A DNA stretch of 14,196 bases. Origin: an uncultured Alphaproteobacteria bacterium. GTDB taxonomy: Bacteria; Pseudomonadota; Alphaproteobacteria; RF32; CAG-239. The translations under genes and the position numbers were made by a program. Shown in pieces: positions 1-5,006 of this stretch; positions within the stretch are counted from its first letter, which is position 1, and each line of letters begins with the position of its first letter. The stretch is taken from assembly GCA_944391365.1 (NCBI GenBank), contig CALXTH010000034.1, positions 1 to 14,196 of the forward strand, read 5' to 3'. The notes under the pieces are model-generated. The model saw only the letters and a list, made by a program, of their open reading frames with translations. It had not been told where the DNA came from and ran no database searches.

Positions 1-624
1 TATGTAGGTCACTCCGACAGGGACAACCCAAATACAGAAAAGCAGAGACACTAAAACTGGAAATATCAGTGATGACGATATAATCAGGGCTGTGCAGCTA
101 CATATTTTGTTATGTTTCTTCCACAAATTCAGCAGTCTTGTTTTCAAAAAAATGAATTTGCCAAGAATGGCCAAAATGGAAACAATGATAAACGGGCTCA
201 GCAGCTGAACAAAGCCAACCATTGCGTTCAACAGGCTTCCGGTTGTCCAAATGATATTGGTTCCGGTCAGATCATTGAGATACATCACCATATATATCAA
301 CAGTTCGGGAATAACATAACGAAAGCTCAGGGCATTCAATCCATGACGTATTCCGTAAAATTTTAATAATGCATAATATGAAATCAGCACCCAGTTATAT
401 ATCCGCCACATAACATCTTCAAATCGGCAAGCGTCATTAATTTTATTCCAAAACCAATGAAAATAGTTATTCCAGTCAAATTCCAGATAATTATTTATTC
501 CCCCGGTGAGGCATGTCCGTTCCGGTTCTTCCATCATAAAGCCCACATGCAGGGTATATCCGCAGACGATGAAATAAGCAAATAAAAAATCTAACGCCAG
601 ATATTTGAGGAATGCTATTTTCAT
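1..624 (-). CDS. Unrecognised multi-pass membrane protein, C-terminus beyond the window
   Basis: An uninterrupted minus-strand frame starts at ATG 624-622 and stays open for 208 codons to the left edge, so the stop lies outside the window. An in-frame TAG lies just upstream of the ATG, which fixes the 5' limit; the ribosome binding site (TAGGA about 10 bases upstream) is weak. The protein begins MKIAFLKYLALDFLFAYF. It has hydrophobic stretches near residues 5-23, 77-92, 103-117, 133-160 and 178-203, which suggests about five membrane spans. A soluble, Trp/Asn-rich segment around residues 35-75 probably faces the periplasm. I recognise no family. The gene follows another small membrane-protein gene by 48 bases on the same strand, so the two are probably cotranscribed. 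That it is a real gene is likely from its length, hydrophobic pattern and lack of stops; its function is unknown. Confidence 0.6.
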   Translation of the reverse strand, partial: MKIAFLKYLALDFLFAYFIVCGYTLHVGFMMEEPERTCLTGGINNYLEFDWNNYFHWFWNKINDACRFEDVMWRIYNWVLISYYALLKFYGIRHGLNALSFRYVIPELLIYMVMYLNDLTGTNIIWTTGSLLNAMVGFVQLLSPFIIVSILAILGKFIFLKTRLLNLWKKHNKICSCTALIISSSLIFPVLVSLLFCIWVVPVGVTYI

Positions 625-672
625 TGGTTGTTTGGTCCTATTCTAAACTATGTCTTGTGCAGAAGGTCAATT

Positions 673-1107
673 TCAGTTTGTTGATTTTGTATCGTTTGGA
701 GGGAGATATGTGTTGTCGGACAGAATGTCCATGCAAGATTTACTTTGTTTTTGATAGACTTCGCTTGCAGTTAACATATTAAATATGGTTGGGACAACAC
801 TTATAAAAACAAGAATACCGGTCAAATGAATGAAAAACAATTTCCAGGTAAATGGAGCGCGATATGATTTATATAAAAAATATCCCCAAAAACTGAAAAT
901 AAAAATCATGACTGAGTAAAAAATACCATCAAATAAATAAGTTCTGTCATTACTTTTTGGATAACATGATGTTTCCGAGCTAAAGCAACTATGTAGTTGA
1001 TAGATATATAAAGCCAAAAAGGCAATAATTAATAATGACAGCAAAATTTGAAATGTTTTCCTGATAAATAAGCTAAAAAAATTAAAAAATGTAATCAAAT
1101 CTTTCAT
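673..1107 (-). CDS. Unrecognised small membrane protein with three predicted spans
   Basis: This 144-residue protein has three long hydrophobic segments, near residues 12-35, 59-80 and 88-112. Between the first and second lies a short loop with two cysteines (HSCFSSETSC), possibly a periplasmic disulfide. The tail after residue 112 is polar and contains another cysteine. The start is supported by an AGAGGAAG ribosome binding site about 9 bases upstream of the ATG. The coding sequence is AT-rich compared with the housekeeping genes to the right. The next gene on the same strand begins 48 bases downstream and also encodes a membrane protein, so the pair may act together. I recognise no conserved domain or family motif. 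Laterally acquired accessory DNA is one reading, but no mobility gene is visible. Confidence 0.55.
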   Translation of the reverse strand: MKDLITFFNFFSLFIRKTFQILLSLLIIAFLALYIYQLHSCFSSETSCYPKSNDRTYLFDGIFYSVMIFIFSFWGYFLYKSYRAPFTWKLFFIHLTGILVFISVVPTIFNMLTASEVYQKQSKSCMDILSDNTYLPPNDTKSTN

Positions 1108-1140
1108 TTAACATTCTTCCTCTAGAAAGTTATAGTTCTT

Positions 1141-1183
1141 AAAAAAATATAGTCAAGCCGATAACTGAATAATTATCAGCTTG
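1141..1183 (-). terminator. Intrinsic terminator downstream of the 19-codon ORF
   Basis: An 11-base stem pairs 1154-1164 with 1173-1183 around an 8-base loop, with one G-U wobble on the minus strand. A run of seven T follows on the minus strand at 1147-1141 after a short spacer. It lies 5 bases beyond the stop of the small ORF at 1189-1248 and before the membrane-protein gene at 1107, so it fits termination of a very short transcript. Confidence 0.6.
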
Positions 1184-1188
1184 ATTAT

Positions 1189-1248
1189 TTAAGATTTATT
1201 TTTTCCAATATAGCCCAGCGGTGATTTATATCTTGGATACATTTCCAT
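1189..1248 (-). CDS. Candidate 19-residue small protein
   Basis: A minus-strand ORF of 20 codons including stop encodes MEMYPRYKSPLGYIGKNKS. An AGGAG sequence (TTAGGAGAAAAAAATG) sits 7 bases before the first ATG, one of the better ribosome binding sites in the window. A second in-frame ATG is at codon 3. The peptide is basic, with several Tyr, Lys and Pro/Gly residues, and has no hydrophobic span. The ORF is flanked by intrinsic terminators on both sides (1280-1306 upstream, 1141-1183 downstream), as expected for an independent short gene. A possible promoter lies in the AT-rich stretch 1261-1279, but I see no convincing consensus. It could instead be a chance ORF inside a small RNA. I know of no homologue. 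Confidence 0.35.
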   Translation of the reverse strand: MEMYPRYKSPLGYIGKNKS

Positions 1249-1279
1249 TTTTTTCTCCTAACTATTTAAAAATTAACAT

Positions 1280-1306
1280 AAAAAAAGAGCCATAACACAT
1301 GACTCT
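1280..1306 (-). terminator. Strong intrinsic terminator
   Basis: On the minus strand AGAGTCAT pairs with ATGGCTCT around a 5-base loop (1299-1306 with 1286-1293, one G-U pair). T residues follow directly (1285-1280). It may end readthrough from the recJ/DUF502 group, or a small RNA starting near 1347. Confidence 0.7.
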
Positions 1307-1359
1307 TACCTGCGAACGGGTTTTTGTTTGGATTCGTTCCCATTCTATCTGTTTTTATA
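1280..1359 (-). ncRNA. Possible short transcript upstream of the 19-codon ORF
   Basis: On the minus strand GGGACA (1382-1377), a 17-base spacer and TATAAA (1359-1354) resemble a promoter. Transcription would begin near 1347 and stop at the strong terminator 1280-1306, giving an RNA of roughly 70 bases. A weak internal stem pairs 1335-1339 with 1314-1318. The -35 match is only partial, and the same GGGACA belongs to a possible insertion-sequence end. No known RNA family was recognised. Confidence 0.25.
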
Positions 1360-1376
1360 GCAAAATCGTTCTTAAA

Positions 1377-1401
1377 TGTCCCCTACTTTTTTGTCCCGAC
1401 A
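1377..1401 (-). mobile_element. Possible insertion-sequence terminal repeat
   Basis: Read on the minus strand from 1401, the sequence starts TGTCGGGACA and continues through an A-rich spacer into a second GGGACA at 1382-1377. Insertion-sequence ends often start with TG and carry short direct repeats for transposase binding. No transposase gene and no partner inverted repeat is visible in the window, so at most this is a solitary end or a remnant. Confidence 0.25.
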
Positions 1402-1457
1402 CAATTTTTTTCAATTTGAGGGGGAAAATGCTGCTGTGATTCAAGGGTCACAGAGGA

Positions 1458-2153
1458 TTATTTTTTATTCAAATTATCCGGTTCAACGATGCCGCAGGAG
1501 ATAATATACTTGAGCCCTTCTTCAACAGTCATATCCAGCGGTATTGTCTCTTTTTTCGGGACAAAGACCAAGAAACCCGATGTCGGATTTGGGGTGGTGG
1601 AGACATAGACGCTCAACAAGTCGTCTTTGAGTTTTTTCTTTACCTCGCCTTTGGTTTCGGCGCTGACAAAACCGATGACCCACATGCCTTTGCGCGGATA
1701 TTCCAGTAATACGCATTTGCTGAACGACTGGCTCTTTGAAGACAGGAAAGTTTCAAAAATCTGTTTCAGCAAAGAATAGATACTGGAAATAACCGGCAGG
1801 CGACGGACAATCCAATCTCCGAGACGGACAAAAATCCGACCGACGAATCCGGCGGCAAACATGCCGATTAAAATCATTCCGACAATCAGGATTATAATTC
1901 CCAATCCCGGAATGGTATTAAACGGAATATTATAGCGGCTCAGCAGTTCAGGCGGAATCAACTGATTCACCGAACTGTCAATCCAGATAAATACATTATA
2001 TGCAAAATAAAAGGTGATGGATACCGGCGCCGTGACTAAAATTCCGGTAAAGAAATAAGCCCGAAGTTTTTCTCCCAGTTTCATAAAGACTGCTTTTTCT
2101 TTTCGTATGCGGAGTTTCTTTATGTTTTTAGCTCTTTTTTGGGCTTCGTTCAT
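1458..2153 (-). CDS. DUF502 family inner-membrane protein
   Basis: This 231-residue protein matches the DUF502 pattern as I know it. A basic N-terminus is followed by a first span at about 33-57 (FFTGILVTAPVSITFYFAY) and a second at about 81-106 (IPGLGIIILIVGMILIGMF). Then comes a cytoplasmic region with the family-type GRIFVRLGDWIVRRLPVISS and a late FVPKKETIPLDMTVEEGLKY segment. The family is widespread in Proteobacteria and its biochemical role is unknown. The ATG lies 5 bases after the recJ stop, and the end of recJ supplies an AGAAGGA ribosome binding site. This supports the start at residue 1 over the internal Met24 and suggests translational coupling with recJ. It is the last gene of the OmpA-like / recJ / DUF502 group. 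Confidence 0.88.
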   Translation of the reverse strand: MNEAQKRAKNIKKLRIRKEKAVFMKLGEKLRAYFFTGILVTAPVSITFYFAYNVFIWIDSSVNQLIPPELLSRYNIPFNTIPGLGIIILIVGMILIGMFAAGFVGRIFVRLGDWIVRRLPVISSIYSLLKQIFETFLSSKSQSFSKCVLLEYPRKGMWVIGFVSAETKGEVKKKLKDDLLSVYVSTTPNPTSGFLVFVPKKETIPLDMTVEEGLKYIISCGIVEPDNLNKK

Positions 2154-2158
2154 CTTGC

Positions 2159-3937
2159 TTATATCCTTCTTGCATCATCTATAATAAACTGGACGCTGTT
2201 TCGCCCTTGCCAGTTGTCTTTGCGTAAGACGCCAACAACATCAAACAGACTGCCGGAAGCATTCAGCAAGGCGTTCCCCAGTTCAGTATCGGCAATTCTG
2301 AAGGCCATGGCCTTCAGGGAGCCGCCGTTATCTCCGCTGAGAAAACAACGGACATGACCGCTGCCGACAATGGCCGGTTTGTTTATCCGCACACGATGCA
2401 GCATGAGTTTTGGTTCGCTGTTTCCGGCTCCATAAGGCTCCAACAGGGCCAGACTGTCGGCCAGGGATACGGTTGCTCCGGCCAGATCAAGCTGACCGTC
2501 AATTTCGATAACGGGAATAATTTCTTCATTGCCGAGGCGGTTTTGCACATATTCTCCGGCAAAGCGGCGGAATTCTTCTATTTTGTCTTCATTCAGCGAG
2601 AAACCGGCCGCCATGGTATGACCACCGCCTTTGGTCAGGATACCTTTTTCTTTGGCAGACATCACCAATGCCCCCAAATCAATTCCGGGAATGGAGCGGG
2701 CTGAGCCTTTAACCTCATCTGCTTCTATTGACATCACAAAGGATGGCAGATTATAACGCTCTTTCAGTTTTCCGGCGACGATACCAATAACCCCCTGATG
2801 CCAGTCTTTTCCGGCGACAAAAGCTATCGGATATTCCTGGGGACGGCTTTCCAACATTTCAATTGCATTGAGCAGGACATATCCCTCTATGTCTTTTCGT
2901 TGTGTGTTAAATTCATTCAGCTTATCAGCCAGCAAACCGGCTTCCTGTTCTGTTTTGGCACAAAGCAGACGGTTGCCGAGCGCGGCCTCCCCCACCCGGC
3001 CACAGGCGTTTATTCTCGGTCCCAAAACATAGCCCAAGTGAAAAGCTTCCGGTGCTTCGGTAATGCCTGAACGGTCTATCAGCGTTTTGAGCCCAATATT
3101 GCGGCGCAAGGACATAACTTTCAACCCCTGGCGGACAAACGCCCGGTTCAAGCCCAGCAGCGGCACGACATCGCAGACTGTCCCCAAAGCCACGAGGTCA
3201 AGCATTTCCATCAACTTCGGCTCGGTTTTACGCTGATAGTACCCTTTTTCCCGCAGGTCGCGGTTGACCGCGACAATCGTCATAAACACCACACCGACTG
3301 CGGCCAGATATTTCAGGTCATCATAATCATTTGCTTCATCCAGACGTTTGGGGTTTACAACAGCGCTGACTTTCGGCAGTTTAACCTCGGCTTCATGGTG
3401 ATCGAGAACAATTATTTCGAATCCCCGGGCGGCGGCCTCCTCCAAAACATCAAAAGCCGTGGTGCCGCAGTCTACCGTTATCACCAGGTTTATTCCCTGT
3501 GCGGCAAATTCATCAAAGGCCAGCCGACTGGGGCCGTACCCTTCCTCCCGTTCCGGAATATGGACTGCCGGCACAATACCGTTGTTTTCCAAAAACATTC
3601 GCATAACCGAGGTTGAGGTTGCCCCGTCAACATCATAGTCACCGATTATGCCGATTTTTTCTCCGGCAATAATTGCCGAGGCAATCCGGACGGCGGCTTT
3701 TTTCATATCTTTCAGGCAACAGGGATCCGGCATCAGATTTTGGAGTTTCGGTTCAATAAAAGACGGAACCTTATCGACGGGAATGCCTTTTGAAGCAATG
3801 ATTTTTGACACCAGATAAGGCAGGTTATACCGCTGGGAAATGAGTTCAGCCTGACGCTCATTCTCCGGAATAAATTTCCAGAGATTTCCGCCTAAGGATT
3901 TGGCATTGTTTAATTCTTCGCTCAACTCCCCACCCAA
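2159..3937 (-). CDS. recJ: Single-stranded-DNA-specific exonuclease RecJ
   Basis: RecJ is a 5'-to-3' single-strand exonuclease in recombinational repair (RecF pathway), base excision repair and mismatch repair. The 592-residue protein carries the DHH phosphoesterase motifs: GDYDVDG at 99-105, VDCG around 155-158 and DHH at 179-181. They are followed by the DHHA1 region with WHQGVIGIVAGK at 379-390, GSARSIPGIDL at 411-421 and GGGHTMAAGFS at 437-447, then a C-terminal OB-like part. Length is normal for the family. The start is uncertain. The frame opens directly after the stop of the OmpA-like gene, and the first available codon is TTG at 3937, 6 bases past that stop and without a clear ribosome binding site. 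A second TTG lies four codons later. Coupling to the upstream gene is therefore likely. The metal-binding aspartates and histidines are intact. Confidence 0.95.
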   Translation of the reverse strand: MGGELSEELNNAKSLGGNLWKFIPENERQAELISQRYNLPYLVSKIIASKGIPVDKVPSFIEPKLQNLMPDPCCLKDMKKAAVRIASAIIAGEKIGIIGDYDVDGATSTSVMRMFLENNGIVPAVHIPEREEGYGPSRLAFDEFAAQGINLVITVDCGTTAFDVLEEAAARGFEIIVLDHHEAEVKLPKVSAVVNPKRLDEANDYDDLKYLAAVGVVFMTIVAVNRDLREKGYYQRKTEPKLMEMLDLVALGTVCDVVPLLGLNRAFVRQGLKVMSLRRNIGLKTLIDRSGITEAPEAFHLGYVLGPRINACGRVGEAALGNRLLCAKTEQEAGLLADKLNEFNTQRKDIEGYVLLNAIEMLESRPQEYPIAFVAGKDWHQGVIGIVAGKLKERYNLPSFVMSIEADEVKGSARSIPGIDLGALVMSAKEKGILTKGGGHTMAAGFSLNEDKIEEFRRFAGEYVQNRLGNEEIIPVIEIDGQLDLAGATVSLADSLALLEPYGAGNSEPKLMLHRVRINKPAIVGSGHVRCFLSGDNGGSLKAMAFRIADTELGNALLNASGSLFDVVGVLRKDNWQGRNSVQFIIDDARRI

Positions 3938-3943
3938 CCGGTT

Positions 3944-4753
3944 TTAGTAACTGATATAAACCTCGGCACGGCGGTTGAGGCGTTCGCCTTCCGGCATCAC
4001 CTCACGATATGCGGGATTGCTGTCTGACAACGCCTCAATGCTGATTTGGGATGCCGGCAGACCGGCACGACGCAGTGCTTTGGCCACGGCTTCAGCCCGC
4101 TCTTGTGAGACTTTGAAATTTGTCAACTTATGAGTGGCAATATCCGTATTGCGGGTGCGGCTGGAGGCATGTCCCAAAACACGTATTTGAGCGTTGTTTT
4201 CTTTCGCGATTTTGACGATTTCCCGAATTCTTTGCTGATAATCATTGTCAAGAAAGGCACTGCCGTTGGAAAAATAGAATGTTTCCAGCCGGTATGTTAC
4301 ACTTGGTCCGGCTTCTTCCTCTGTGGCAAAAACTTCTTCCAATGTTTGGTGTTCGTTGTTTTTGGCTGCTGTCACTGCTCCGGGGGACGTTGTTTTGGTG
4401 ACATTGCCAATATCTTCCGACTTAATTACCGGTGTGGTTTTAGCGGCGCGGATGCGTTCAGCCTCCCGGGCGAAGTCATCTTCCGACATCAGTTCGGTTT
4501 CTTTGCCGTCATCGTCCGATTTTGGTTCTTCTTTATTTTTTTCCGGTGTTTTTCTGGCTTCCGGCGCAATTGTTATTTTAGACTCTTTTTTTTGAGGCTT
4601 ATCTGTCTCTTTTCCGGAATCGGATCCCAACCCTTCTCCGGCGACAAGAACCTGCCCTTCCTCTTCATCCGAAAAATCAGGAAAAGTTGCCGCCGCACAG
4701 GATGTCAACAGAAACAAAGAGCCGAAAATTCCTATTTTATTAACCAAAGACAT
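3944..4753 (-). CDS. OmpA/Pal-like peptidoglycan-associated lipoprotein
   Basis: The 269-residue product starts with a lipoprotein signal peptide (MSLVNKIGIFGSLFLLTSC, lipobox LTSC, Cys19 lipidated). Residues 25-150 are a low-complexity linker rich in Glu, Lys, Asp and Ser. The OmpA C-terminal domain spans about 152-269: TFYFSNGSAFL, GHASSRT at 194-200, a conserved N-x-x-VSQERAEAV segment, and NRRAEVYI at 260-267. In this family the domain binds the diaminopimelate of peptidoglycan, so the protein probably tethers the outer membrane to the cell wall. AGGGA lies about 7 bases before the ATG. recJ follows 6 bases downstream in the same frame, which is an unusual partner for an envelope gene. 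The domain is clear; identity with Pal itself is not claimed because the long acidic linker differs from typical Pal. Confidence 0.85.
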   Translation of the reverse strand: MSLVNKIGIFGSLFLLTSCAAATFPDFSDEEEGQVLVAGEGLGSDSGKETDKPQKKESKITIAPEARKTPEKNKEEPKSDDDGKETELMSEDDFAREAERIRAAKTTPVIKSEDIGNVTKTTSPGAVTAAKNNEHQTLEEVFATEEEAGPSVTYRLETFYFSNGSAFLDNDYQQRIREIVKIAKENNAQIRVLGHASSRTRNTDIATHKLTNFKVSQERAEAVAKALRRAGLPASQISIEALSDSNPAYREVMPEGERLNRRAEVYISY

Positions 4754-4787
4754 TGCCGTTCCCTAATTCAATTTATAATCTTTTTTA

Positions 4788-4816
4788 TTGATATAATATT
4801 ATAATGATTAAGGCAA
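4788..4816 (-). promoter_or_regulatory. Possible promoter of the OmpA-like / recJ / DUF502 group
   Basis: On the minus strand TTGCCT (4816-4811) precedes TATCAA (4793-4788) with a 17-base spacer. A perfect TATAAT also occurs at 4803-4798, but with no good -35 partner. The TGCTTGCC context recurs before lepB and, nearly, before rpoZ. Confidence 0.35.
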
Positions 4817-4942
4817 GCATAAAAAATAAACTAAGAACAACCTCACCTGTTTTCTTCAAGAAACTTTGCAAATCGTTGTCAGAATGACTTTATACAACGT
4901 GCCCGTTTGCGTAAATTTTCTGTCGTTTTATTAAATTTATTG

Positions 4943-4971
4943 TTTACAATTATTTTCTTTTCTGATATAAT
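4943..4971 (+). promoter_or_regulatory. Sigma-70-type promoter of the cysteine-rich gene
   Basis: TTTACA (4943-4948) and a consensus TATAAT (4966-4971) are separated by exactly 17 bases. The predicted start of transcription near 4978 gives a leader of about 30 bases containing the AAGGAG ribosome binding site at 4996-5001. Confidence 0.7.
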
Positions 4972-5006
4972 GGGAGTCGTAGGAAAGAAGTTTGCAAGGA
5001 GATATT

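Larger units (their letters stand above)
1108..1457. other. Intergenic region between DUF502 gene and membrane-protein pair
   Basis: This AT-rich stretch has no conventional gene. It contains the terminators at 1141-1183 and 1280-1306, the 19-codon ORF between them, a possible promoter at 1354-1382 and a possible insertion-sequence end. Just after the DUF502 stop, a 6-base stem (1434-1439 with 1448-1453) forms a weak hairpin without a T run. Confidence 0.6.

Noticed and set aside
112..366. Plus-strand frame of 84 codons at the left edge
   Set aside because: It is antisense to a longer, continuous minus-strand membrane-protein frame (624 to beyond 1) with a better coding pattern.
1434..1453. 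Hairpin after the DUF502 stop as a terminator
   Set aside because: The stem has only 6 pairs and no T run follows, so it is too weak to call.
4130..4804. Plus-strand open frame of 224 codons
   Set aside because: It lies antisense to the OmpA-like lipoprotein gene, whose lipobox and OmpA domain are clear. Its own translation is Phe/Cys-rich with no domain.
4992..5006. TTG start for the cysteine-rich gene at 4992
   Set aside because: The ribosome binding site AAGGAG lies downstream of this codon, and the signal peptide begins at the ATG pair 5007/5010.
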